Source: Betaproteobacteria bacterium (GTDB lineage Bacteria; Pseudomonadota; Gammaproteobacteria; Burkholderiales; Usitatibacteraceae). From it: DNA of 64,000 nt. Both the position numbers and the translations under genes were made by a program. Of the stretch, positions 54,498-64,000 are shown piece by piece. Below the pieces are notes generated by a model. It was not told the DNA's origin. It did not search any database and saw only the letters and a program-made list of their open reading frames with translations. The stretch lies in assembly GCA_016720925.1 (NCBI GenBank), contig JADKJR010000021.1, forward strand, positions 1 to 64,000, in the 5' to 3' direction. The stretch's first letter is position 1. Each line of letters begins with the position of its first letter.

Positions 54498-54866
54498 TTA
54501 CTCTTTGATTATTTTGAATGAGGTGTAGTGGTCGGCGGTGTAATAGCAACTGAGTTGCTGTTTGCCGCCGCAGATAATGCGGCGTGCGCCGCGATCGCGC
54601 GACCCAGGTGTCTTTACGGTGTACTCGTGATAGTAGCCTCGCGGTTGTTTGGGCAGCCTGCGCTCGCGATTGGAGAAAACCGTACCGTCCTTGCTGTACG
54701 GAAACGGCCCGCCCCGGCGGATGAGCGCAAGGGTATCCCGCCCTTCTTTCGGCAGATCTGCTGCTGCAATGACCGACAACCCGCCGGTGTTTTCAAATGC
54801 GTACGCCTGCATTCCGGTCAGGCTCAAAAGTGAAAGCATAAAAAATAACTTCAGTAATCGGGACAC
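54498..54866 (-). CDS. Barnase-like secreted guanyl-specific ribonuclease
   Basis: The 122-aa product has a signal peptide (residues 1-23) and a microbial RNase domain (GGPFPYSKDGTVFSNRERRLP, GYYHEYTVKTPGSRDRGARRII, YYTADHYTSFKII). The catalytic residues match barnase: E81 general base, R95/R96 and H113 general acid. Two cysteines (C99, C107) could form a disulfide. It should cleave RNA after G outside the cytoplasm, for nutrient scavenging or competition. Its partner barstar gene follows by 12 bp. Confidence 0.93.
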   Translation of the reverse strand: MSRLLKLFFMLSLLSLTGMQAYAFENTGGLSVIAAADLPKEGRDTLALIRRGGPFPYSKDGTVFSNRERRLPKQPRGYYHEYTVKTPGSRDRGARRIICGGKQQLSCYYTADHYTSFKIIKE

Positions 54867-54884
54867 GCGCTACTCCTTGGGTCA

Positions 54885-55307
54885 CTAAGCGGAAGCCACT
54901 TTCGCGGCCAGTTTCTCATTGAATTTTACCGGGTCAATCACGAAGCGTTCGTGAGTGCCCGAACTGATGGAGTCGATACCGTCGTGCGCGCGGATCGAAA
55001 AACTCAACCTGCGGCCATCGACCTTTTCCAACGTGGCTTCAACGGTAACCGTCAGGCCCGGCGGCGTGGCGGCGGTATGCGAAAGATTGACATGCGTCCC
55101 CACGCTTTGTTCATTCGGCCAATCCAGATGCGACTTCAACAAATCCACGCAGGCCCACTCACACAGCGCCACCATATAGCCCGTCGCAAATACCCGCGGC
55201 ATCGCCTGAAAATCCACCGCTTCCCGATAAATATACGGCACCGTTTTCGACTCCGGAATCGTGTATCGAAACGTGTGGCATATCCCGGGCTTAAGTGTTG
55301 GCTTCAT
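54885..55307 (-). CDS. Hotdog-fold thioesterase, FlK-like
   Basis: The 140-aa hotdog protein has catalytic positions agreeing with fluoroacetyl-CoA thioesterase FlK: T42 and E50 (ATGYMVALCEWAC) and H77 (NLSHTAATPPG; H76 in FlK). It hydrolyses some acyl-CoA; most members of this family act on other acyl groups, so fluoroacetyl-CoA is not implied by the motif alone. It lies between fur and the barnase gene, all on the minus strand, 18 bp before the barnase start. Confidence 0.85.
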   Translation of the reverse strand: MKPTLKPGICHTFRYTIPESKTVPYIYREAVDFQAMPRVFATGYMVALCEWACVDLLKSHLDWPNEQSVGTHVNLSHTAATPPGLTVTVEATLEKVDGRRLSFSIRAHDGIDSISSGTHERFVIDPVKFNEKLAAKVASA

Positions 55308-55311
55308 GGTG

Positions 55312-55743
55312 TTATTTTGGCGATGCGGTCTGCGGGCAGTGTGGGCAGTGTTCAGCGTACAGGATCATGTGGTGGTCCTTGATGACGAAGCCGAGTTGCC
55401 GGGCAATCTTATCCTGGCGCTTTTCAATTTCCGGATCATTGAATTCTTCCACGTATCCGCAATTGACGCACACGATATGGTCGTGATGGCTGCCTTCGTT
55501 GAGTTCAAATACCGCCTTGCCGCTTTCAAAATGGTGCCGCATCAGCAAGCCGGCTTGTTCAAATTGGGTCAGCACGCGATATACCGTCGCCAATCCAATG
55601 TCCGCGTTTTCATTCAGCAGCAGTTTGTATACATCTTCGGCGGACATGTGCCGCAACTTTGAAGTTTGGAACAGGTCCAGCACTTTCAGGCGCGGGAATG
55701 TGGCCTTCAGGCCCATGTTGCGTAATTCTCTGGATTCGGACAT
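55312..55743 (-). CDS. fur: Ferric uptake regulator
   Basis: The 143-aa product is a winged-helix regulator (SAEDVYKLLLNENADIGLATVYRVLTQFEQAGLL) with metal sites in HHDHIVCVNCGYVEEF and the C-terminal CPHC cysteines. With Fe2+ it represses iron uptake genes. It is divergent from bamE, as in many beta- and gammaproteobacteria. No convincing 19-bp Fur box is visible in the 162-bp region between them. Confidence 0.97.
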   Translation of the reverse strand: MSESRELRNMGLKATFPRLKVLDLFQTSKLRHMSAEDVYKLLLNENADIGLATVYRVLTQFEQAGLLMRHHFESGKAVFELNEGSHHDHIVCVNCGYVEEFNDPEIEKRQDKIARQLGFVIKDHHMILYAEHCPHCPQTASPK

Positions 55744-55860
55744 TGCGACCTCATTGACCGGTTACGAGAATCATATGCTGTTTTTGGCTGTGCGGCGTTC
55801 TCTGGCTATTGCGTGCATTGCAACGGGGAAACGCGTTTCGGACGCCATGGTCTGACGGGC

Positions 55861-55866
55861 TATAAT
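55861..55866 (+). promoter_or_regulatory. Probable -10 box for bamE
   Basis: A perfect TATAAT lies 40 bp before the bamE ATG; the matching -35 (TTCGGA at 18 bp) is weak. Confidence 0.4.
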
Positions 55867-55905
55867 TACCGATTCGTTCAGGTTATCCGGTCAGGAAAGC
55901 AGCTT

Positions 55906-56334
55906 ATGCGCCATTTTTCGCCAGCCATCGTTACGGCAATCTTCGTGGCAAGTTCGGGTCTTCTTGCGGGCTGTGCCGGCTTTGGCGTTCACCGCATCGA
56001 TATCCAGCAGGGCAATCTGGTGACCCAGGCGCAACTCGCCAAGGTGAAGCCAGGCATGAGCCGCAACGACGTGAAAAACGCGCTCGGCACGCCGCTGTTG
56101 CAGGATGTGTTTCATGCCAATCGGTGGGACTACTATTTCACCAATGAACAGGCGACCAAATACGGCCCCTTTGGCCGTGAGTCGCAGAAATATCATGTGA
56201 CGGTCTTTTTCGAAAAGGAAAAAGTCTCCAAAATTGAAGGCGAGGCTTCGCCTGTGGAAATTCTTACGGGCGGCGGTGATCGGCGCGGACTGCCAAACGC
56301 GTTGCCGCCTGGCGCACCCCCACCGAAATCATAG
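55906..56334 (+). CDS. bamE: Outer membrane protein assembly factor BamE (SmpA/OmlA lipoprotein)
   Basis: The product is 142 aa from ATG 55906 (AGGAAAG upstream). It has a lipoprotein signal with lipobox LLAGC (about 19-23) and a BamE fold: IDIQQGNLVTQAQLAKVKPGMSRNDVKNALGTPLL, then WDYYFTNEQ. It is part of the BAM complex that inserts outer membrane proteins. A Gly/Pro-rich tail is typical of betaproteobacteria. It is followed 2 bp later by dapB and divergent from fur. Confidence 0.96.
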   Translation: MRHFSPAIVTAIFVASSGLLAGCAGFGVHRIDIQQGNLVTQAQLAKVKPGMSRNDVKNALGTPLLQDVFHANRWDYYFTNEQATKYGPFGRESQKYHVTVFFEKEKVSKIEGEASPVEILTGGGDRRGLPNALPPGAPPPKS

Positions 56335-56336
56335 TC

Positions 56337-57140
56337 ATGGCGCTAAACCTGGCCATCGCCGGAGCGGGCGGACGCATGGGCCGCATGCTGCTGGAGGCGG
56401 CGGCATCACAACCCGGAATCGCGATTACCGGGGCGCTGGAGCAAGGCGCAAGTGCGCTGCTCGGCCATGACGCGGGTGAAATATCGGGCAATGCCAAGGG
56501 AATTATTGTCACCGCCGACCTCGTGGCGGGGTTGGCGAATGCCCATGTCCTGATCGATTTCACGCGACCGGAAGGTACGATGCAACACCTCGCAGTCTGC
56601 CGCAAACAGCGCGTAAACATGGTGATCGGGACGACCGGGTTTACAGCTGATCAGAAACGCGAAATTGACGCGGCGTCGAAAGACATTGCCATCGTATTCG
56701 CAGCCAACATGAGCCTGGGTATGAACGTTCTTGACAAACTGGTCGAGATGGCCACCAAAGCCCTGCACGAAGAATACGATATAGAGATCATCGAGGCGCA
56801 TCACAAGGCGAAAATCGATGCGCCTTCCGGTACTGCCCTGATGCTGGGCGAAACCGCTGCAAAATCCATTGGCAAATCGCTCGACGAGATCGGTGTATTT
56901 TCGCGTCATGGCCTCATCGGTGAACGCAAATCCGGGACTATTGGTTTTTCCACCATTCGTGGCGGCGACATCGTTGGCGACCATACGGTGATGTATGCCG
57001 GTACTGGCGAACGGATCGAAATCACGCACAAGTCTTCTTCAAGGTCGACGTTTGCCCAAGGGGCAATGCGGGCCGCAAGATTTCTATTGGGCCGGAAAGC
57101 CGGCTTATTCGATATGCAGGACGTACTGGGGCTCAAGTAG
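56337..57140 (+). CDS. dapB: 4-hydroxy-tetrahydrodipicolinate reductase
   Basis: The 267-aa product has an NAD(P)-binding start NLAIAGAGGRMGRMLLEAA, substrate-binding EAHHKAKIDAPSGTAL and the IGTTGFTADQ segment. It reduces the hydroxy-dihydrodipicolinate intermediate of lysine/diaminopimelate synthesis. It is 2 bp downstream of bamE and precedes the carA leader. Confidence 0.97.
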   Translation: MALNLAIAGAGGRMGRMLLEAAASQPGIAITGALEQGASALLGHDAGEISGNAKGIIVTADLVAGLANAHVLIDFTRPEGTMQHLAVCRKQRVNMVIGTTGFTADQKREIDAASKDIAIVFAANMSLGMNVLDKLVEMATKALHEEYDIEIIEAHHKAKIDAPSGTALMLGETAAKSIGKSLDEIGVFSRHGLIGERKSGTIGFSTIRGGDIVGDHTVMYAGTGERIEITHKSSSRSTFAQGAMRAARFLLGRKAGLFDMQDVLGLK

Positions 57141-57177
57141 CGGTTCATCGTGGAACGCGCGTGACTGCCACTTTGGT

Positions 57178-57206
57178 TTGCCCGGAACCGCTATCTAGGC
57201 TAAAAT
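57178..57206 (+). promoter_or_regulatory. Probable sigma-70 promoter of the carA operon
   Basis: TTGCCC (57178-57183), 17-bp spacer, TAAAAT (57201-57206). Transcription would begin near 57213, about 20 nt before the leader terminator and about 94 nt before the carA start. The score is judged by eye. Confidence 0.5.
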
Positions 57207-57232
57207 AGCCTCTTAATCGCGCAATGAAAACG

Positions 57233-57265
57233 CGGGAAAGGTCCAACCGGCCTTTCCCGTTTTTT
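57233..57265 (+). terminator. Rho-independent terminator in the carA leader (possible attenuator)
   Basis: CGGGAAAGG, loop of nine bases, CCTTTCCCG, then G and six T. It lies 92 bp after dapB and 42 bp before the carA start, and downstream of a promoter-like pair. It either ends dapB transcripts or acts as an attenuator for carA. Confidence 0.85.
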
Positions 57266-57306
57266 GTGCCCACTTGCGGTTATGTCTGGTTCTCCTGGAG
57301 TCTCCC

Positions 57307-58449
57307 TTGGTTCAGTCCTCACCCGCCCTGCTTGTCCTCGCCGACGGTTCCGTATTCAGGGGCACATCGATTGGCACCGATGGCCAATCCATGGGCGAAG
57401 TTGTATTCAATACGGCAATGACCGGCTATCAGGAAATCCTCACGGATCCGTCCTACATGGGCCAGATGGTCACGCTCACTTATCCGCATATCGGCAATAC
57501 CGGCACCAACGAAGAGGATGCGGAATCCCTGAAGTGCTACGCGGCCGGATTGGTCATTCGTGATCTGCCGAAGCTGGCGTCCAATTGGCGCATGACCGCT
57601 ACACTGCCGGAATACCTGAAGCGTAACGGGGTGGTGGCGATCGCCAATATCGACACGCGCCGCCTCACGCGGCTCACCCGTGAAAAAGGTGCGCAAAACG
57701 GCTGTATTTTTGTTGGTGAACATACGGACGCCAATATCAAGCTTGCTCATGAGCTGGCGAATGCCGCACCGGCCATGTCCGGCCTGGATTTGGCCAAAGT
57801 CGTGTCCTGCAAGAAATCCTATGAGTGGAATCAGTCGACCTGGGCCCTCGGTGCGGGATACGCGCGAGCGAAGGTATCTACATTTCATGTTGTCGCATTT
57901 GACTACGGCATCAAGCACAACATCCTGCGCATGCTGGCGGAGCGGGGTTGCAAAATTACCGTCCTTCCCGCACAAGCGACCTCTGCCGAAGCATTGGCGC
58001 TCAAGCCGGATGGCGTGTTCCTGTCCAATGGGCCGGGCGACCCGGAGCCGTGCGATTACGCGATCAAGGCTATCCGGGAAATTATTACCGCCGACATACC
58101 GGTATTCGGCATCTGCCTCGGTCATCAGTTGCTCGCGCTCGCCTCAGGTGCAAAGACCGTGAAAATGAAATTTGGCCATCACGGCGCCAATCATCCGGTG
58201 CAGGATCTCGAGACGCGCAAGGTTTACATCACCAGCCAGAATCATGGCTTTGCCGCGGACGAAAAAACGTTGCCTGCGAATGTGCGCGTGACACACATAT
58301 CTTTATTTGACGGCACCTGCCAGGGAATCGAGCGAACCGACAAGCGCGCGTTCAGTTTTCAGGGGCATCCAGAAGCAAGCCCGGGGCCGCATGAGGTGGG
58401 GTACCTGTTTGACCGTTTCGTAACGATGATGGGCGCGGCACGTGGCTAA
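57307..58449 (+). CDS. carA: Carbamoyl-phosphate synthase small subunit
   Basis: The 380-aa product has an N-terminal CarA domain (PALLVLADGSVFRGTSIG) and a class I glutaminase with FGICLGHQL (nucleophile Cys) and FQGHPEASPGP. It supplies ammonia to CarB for carbamoyl phosphate (arginine and pyrimidines). I chose TTG 57307 because CTGGAG lies 6 bp upstream and the family N-terminus starts here; no ATG is available near it. Its stop overlaps the ORF6N gene start by 8 bp. Confidence 0.95.
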   Translation: MVQSSPALLVLADGSVFRGTSIGTDGQSMGEVVFNTAMTGYQEILTDPSYMGQMVTLTYPHIGNTGTNEEDAESLKCYAAGLVIRDLPKLASNWRMTATLPEYLKRNGVVAIANIDTRRLTRLTREKGAQNGCIFVGEHTDANIKLAHELANAAPAMSGLDLAKVVSCKKSYEWNQSTWALGAGYARAKVSTFHVVAFDYGIKHNILRMLAERGCKITVLPAQATSAEALALKPDGVFLSNGPGDPEPCDYAIKAIREIITADIPVFGICLGHQLLALASGAKTVKMKFGHHGANHPVQDLETRKVYITSQNHGFAADEKTLPANVRVTHISLFDGTCQGIERTDKRAFSFQGHPEASPGPHEVGYLFDRFVTMMGAARG

Positions 58450-58963
58450 GAAACTCACCGCCAAACAGGCACTCGTCGAATACGAAGTCGTCGTATCGAA
58501 AATCGCGGTCGTGCGTGGCCAGCGGGTGATGTTTGCGCAGGATTTGGCGGAACTTTATGGTGTTGAAACGCGCGTGCTGATGCAGGCCGTTCAGCGAAAC
58601 ATAGATCGGTTTCCGCAAGACTTTCTCTTTCAGCTTACCGATCAAGAGTTTGCCAACTTGAAGTCACAATTTGTGACTTCAAGTTGGGGTGGCATTCGCA
58701 AGTTGCCTTACGCATTTTCAGAGCAGGGCGTCGCCATGCTGTCGAGCGTCTTGCGCAGTCCACGCGCCGTTGCGGTCAATATTGAAATCATGCGGTCGTT
58801 CGTGCGCATGCGGGCGCTGATTGACAGCAACAGTGTGCTCGCAAAGAAAATTGCCTTGCTTGAACAGAAATACGACAAGCAATTCAAAGTGGTTTTTCAA
58901 GCCATTTACGATCTGATGGATGATCGGGAAAAAAAGCAGAAGCGAAAGATCGGATTCGTATGA
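58442..58963 (+). CDS. ORF6N domain protein inserted in the carA-carB operon
   Basis: The product is 173 aa from GTG 58442. The ORF6N domain, known from phage antirepressors and KilA-N-type proteins, is seen in VMFAQDLAELYGVETRVLMQAVQRNIDRFP and LKSQFVTSSWGGIRKLPYAFSEQGVAML. A C-terminal coiled-coil tail ends in lysines. It is probably DNA-binding. It overlaps carA by 8 bp and lysE by 4 bp, so all three are likely co-translated. A 35-bp near-perfect palindrome lies inside the gene. Confidence 0.87.
   Translation: MAKKLTAKQALVEYEVVVSKIAVVRGQRVMFAQDLAELYGVETRVLMQAVQRNIDRFPQDFLFQLTDQEFANLKSQFVTSSWGGIRKLPYAFSEQGVAMLSSVLRSPRAVAVNIEIMRSFVRMRALIDSNSVLAKKIALLEQKYDKQFKVVFQAIYDLMDDREKKQKRKIGFV
58653..58687. 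repeat. 35-bp palindrome inside the ORF6N gene
   Basis: CCAACTTGAAGTCACA and its exact reverse complement are separated by ATT. It encodes the conserved part of the ORF6N domain (ANLKSQFVTSSWG). A 16-bp perfect stem inside a coding region is unusual. Confidence 0.85.
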
Positions 58964-59619
58964 GTATGCTTGGCATCACCGATCTTGCGACTTACATCGT
59001 TGGCACGATTTTCATCATTCTGCTGCCGGGGCCGAATTCGCTTTACGTCCTGGCGGTGGCGGCAAAGCGCGGTGTGCGCGCGGCTTACCAGGCCGCAGCG
59101 GCGGTTGTGGTGGGCGACACGGTATTGATGGTGCTGGCCGCGGCGGGCATTGGCTCCCTGCTCTCGGCGTATCCGAATGTATTCGTGGCGATCAAGTACG
59201 CAGGCGGCACCTATCTTGTGTGGGTGGGCATTCAATTGATTCGCGGCGCGGTCGTGCGCTGGCGTCACGGCGCCGCCCTGGCCGCGATGGCGGCTGAAGA
59301 AATGCAGAATGATGCGAGCCACCCGTTCAAGCGCGCGTTGGCCATCAGCCTGATGAACCCCAAGGCCATCCTGTTCTTCCTGTCGTTTTTCATTCAGTTT
59401 GTCGATCCGGCCTATCCGCATCCCGCCCTCACATTCGTGGCGCTGGGCGCCATCCTGCAGGTTGTCAGCGTCATCTACCTTAGCGTGCTGATCCTTCTGG
59501 GCGCGCGCGCCGCCGCCGCTTTCCGTCGCCGGTACCGGTTATCCGCTGTCATGACAGGCGGTGTCGGCATGCTCTTTATCGGCTTCGGCGCCAAGCTCGC
59601 CACCGCCACCATCGACTAG
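58960..59619 (+). CDS. LysE family translocator
   Basis: The 219-aa exporter has six hydrophobic helices and the family start TYIVGTIFIILLPGPNSLYVLAVAAKRG. LysE/RhtB proteins export amino acids such as lysine, arginine, threonine or leucine. A lysE-type gene between carA and carB suggests arginine-related efflux, an inference from position. ATG 58960 overlaps the ORF6N stop by 4 bp. Confidence 0.92.
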   Translation: MSMLGITDLATYIVGTIFIILLPGPNSLYVLAVAAKRGVRAAYQAAAAVVVGDTVLMVLAAAGIGSLLSAYPNVFVAIKYAGGTYLVWVGIQLIRGAVVRWRHGAALAAMAAEEMQNDASHPFKRALAISLMNPKAILFFLSFFIQFVDPAYPHPALTFVALGAILQVVSVIYLSVLILLGARAAAAFRRRYRLSAVMTGGVGMLFIGFGAKLATATID

Positions 59620-59632
59620 AGCACCATGCCTA

Positions 59633-62869
<3,237 letters not shown>

Positions 62870-62966
62870 CACGGCCGCGAAAAAAGTGTGGCAAAAGTTT
62901 TCCAACAATGGGTGCGCCGAATTTTTTCACCGGTGTATCCAACCTTACTATCCACAGGACAAAATA

Positions 62967-63452
62967 ATGAGCAGCATTGCCAAAGTTCCATTGACCGTCG
63001 CCGGCGCAGCTGCACTGAAAGCCGAATTGCATCGACTGAAAACCATTGAGCGGCCGGCGGTGATTATCGCCATATCCGAAGCGCGGGCGCAGGGTGACCT
63101 GTCGGAAAATGCAGAATACGACGCAGCCAAGGAAAAACAGGGCTTCATCGAAGGTCGAATAGGGGAGCTGGAAGGAAAGCTCTCCAGCGCGCAAATCATC
63201 ACCCCGGCGATGCTGGAAGATGATGGTCGCGTCGTTTTTGGCGTGACAGTGGACCTTGAAGCGACCGAGACAGGAGAGAAAGTGTCCTACCAAATCGTTG
63301 GTGAGGATGAAGCCGATCTCAAGCTAAGCAAGATTTCGTTTTCGTCACCGATCGCGCGGGCGATGATTGGCAAGAATGCAGGTGACGTGGTGGAAGTGCG
63401 CGCGCCGGGTGGCGTGACGGAATACGAAATTGTGGACGTACGATACGTCTGA
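62967..63452 (+). CDS. greA: Transcription elongation factor GreA
   Basis: The product is 161 aa from ATG 62967 (AGGA upstream). It has an N-terminal coiled coil with the acidic tip (GDLSENAEYDAAKEKQGFIEGRI) and a C-terminal FKBP-like domain (YQIVGEDEADLKLSKISFSSPIARAMIGK). It rescues stalled RNA polymerase by stimulating transcript cleavage. It is 97 bp after carB, a common order in betaproteobacteria. Confidence 0.97.
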   Translation: MSSIAKVPLTVAGAAALKAELHRLKTIERPAVIIAISEARAQGDLSENAEYDAAKEKQGFIEGRIGELEGKLSSAQIITPAMLEDDGRVVFGVTVDLEATETGEKVSYQIVGEDEADLKLSKISFSSPIARAMIGKNAGDVVEVRAPGGVTEYEIVDVRYV

Positions 63453-63460
63453 TTGACAAT

Positions 63461-63529
63461 TGAACTCAAGCACAGTAGCGCCTCGCAGGACGACAATGGC
63501 TGAAACGCCCCGCCAGTGCTAGAGATTGT
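63461..63529 (+). repeat. Dispersed ~70-bp palindromic repeat, copy 9
   Basis: Left arm TGAACTCAAGCACAGTAGCG is diverged; right arm CCCCGCCAGTGCTAGAGATT; core CAGGACGACAATGGCTGAAA. It begins 9 bp after the greA stop, in the convergent junction with the YhbY gene. Confidence 0.78.
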
Positions 63530-63554
63530 GCGATCAACCTGAGCGGCAAATATG

Positions 63555-64000
63555 TTACTTGGTTCGAGTCTGCCGCCTTACAGTTGTGCGCGTGCCGAAA
63601 CCGGTGCCACCTTTCAGACTTCCTTTTCCCTTTGGTCCGGCAACAACTTTCTCTTTTGGCTTGCGCTGCGATCGTGACGTTACACCAGCCTTGACACCGG
63701 ATTTGACGCCGGTTCTCCTGTCACTTTTCCGGGGGGCGGCCTTTTTCTCCGGTTCGGGCGGCTTCTGGCGCCAGACGATGAGCATTTTTCCAATGTGCTG
63801 GACGGGCGCCGCATGCAAAGCGAGGCAGATTTCGTGGAGCCAGGATTCGCGCGCTTCACGGTCGTCCGTCGAGGCGCGGATTTTGATGAGTTCGTGCGCC
63901 TTCAGATTGCGTTCGATTTCCAGGATGACGGCGGGCGTCAGTCCCTGATCGCCGATCATGACGACAGGGGTCAGCACATGCGCTTGCGCTTTGAGCGCGC
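63555..64000 (-). CDS. yhbY: CRS1-YhbY domain RNA-binding protein (5' end outside window)
   Basis: The frame is open to the right edge (reading ALKAQAHVLTPVVMIGDQGLTPAVILEI), which matches the YhbY start region, so the true start is beyond 64000 and the GTG at 63977 is not it. YhbY binds pre-50S ribosomal particles. After the CRS1-YhbY domain there is a long basic tail rich in Lys, Arg and Gly (about 65 residues) absent from the 97-aa E. coli protein. It is convergent with greA. Confidence 0.9.
   Translation of the reverse strand, partial: ALKAQAHVLTPVVMIGDQGLTPAVILEIERNLKAHELIKIRASTDDREARESWLHEICLALHAAPVQHIGKMLIVWRQKPPEPEKKAAPRKSDRRTGVKSGVKAGVTSRSQRKPKEKVVAGPKGKGSLKGGTGFGTRTTVRRQTRTK

Noticed and set aside
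57224..57421. Leader peptide gene before carA
   Set aside because: It has no ribosome binding site and runs into the carA coding region in another frame; kept only as part of the attenuation hypothesis.

Overview
This 64 kb window is a chromosomal stretch of a betaproteobacterium. The evidence is gene content and order: ygfZ divergent from a ygfX-like gene, yciB-yciI-bolA-parvulin, a PHP nuclease-yciO-M50 protease-trpS-scpA-scpB-rluB run, fur divergent from bamE followed by dapB-carA-(lysE)-carB-greA, and a Bug-type TctC binding protein. G+C looks near 58% by eye. The order within the class cannot be fixed from sequence reading alone. No tRNA, rRNA, CRISPR array, prophage or complete insertion sequence was seen.

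Layout. 1-7 kb: end of a DUF1223 gene, a GNAT enzyme, ygfZ/ygfX-like, purL. 7-14 kb: a keto-acid decarboxylase, the yciB operon and a PHP nuclease. 14-22.2 kb: M50 protease, trpS, the ScpA/ScpB condensin partners, an unusually long RluB, prmB and dapE. 22.5-26.6 kb: a small DUF6429 protein, a dockerin-like anchored protein of unknown role, a DMT transporter and a haloacetate-dehalogenase-like hydrolase. 26.8-31 kb: a tartrate/malate dehydrogenase with a complete TctCBA uptake system. 31-34.5 kb: gamma-glutamyltransferase, a 2OG-Fe(II) oxygenase and small proteins. 34.5-41.5 kb: a signalling island. 41.6-46 kb: an RND efflux pair. 46-54 kb: gluQ, pirins, FMN reductase, thioredoxin, a short PutA. 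54-55.3 kb: a barnase/barstar pair and a FlK-type thioesterase. 55.3-64 kb: fur, bamE, dapB, carA, an ORF6N gene, lysE, carB, greA and the end of a YhbY gene.

The most interesting coding region is the signalling island. A periplasmic binding protein without a permease overlaps a sensor histidine kinase. These are followed by a single-domain receiver, a receiver-class III cyclase fusion, a LuxR-type regulator overlapping the cyclase, and a 7-TM diguanylate cyclase. One island therefore joins phosphotransfer, a cyclic nucleotide and c-di-GMP, with a TorT/TorS-like input.

The most interesting non-coding feature is a family of about 70-bp imperfect palindromes. Nine copies lie in this window, all intergenic and each just 3' of a gene. 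They occupy every spaced convergent gene junction except one. That junction holds a different 166-bp fold-back element whose two ends supply the stop codons of both flanking genes.
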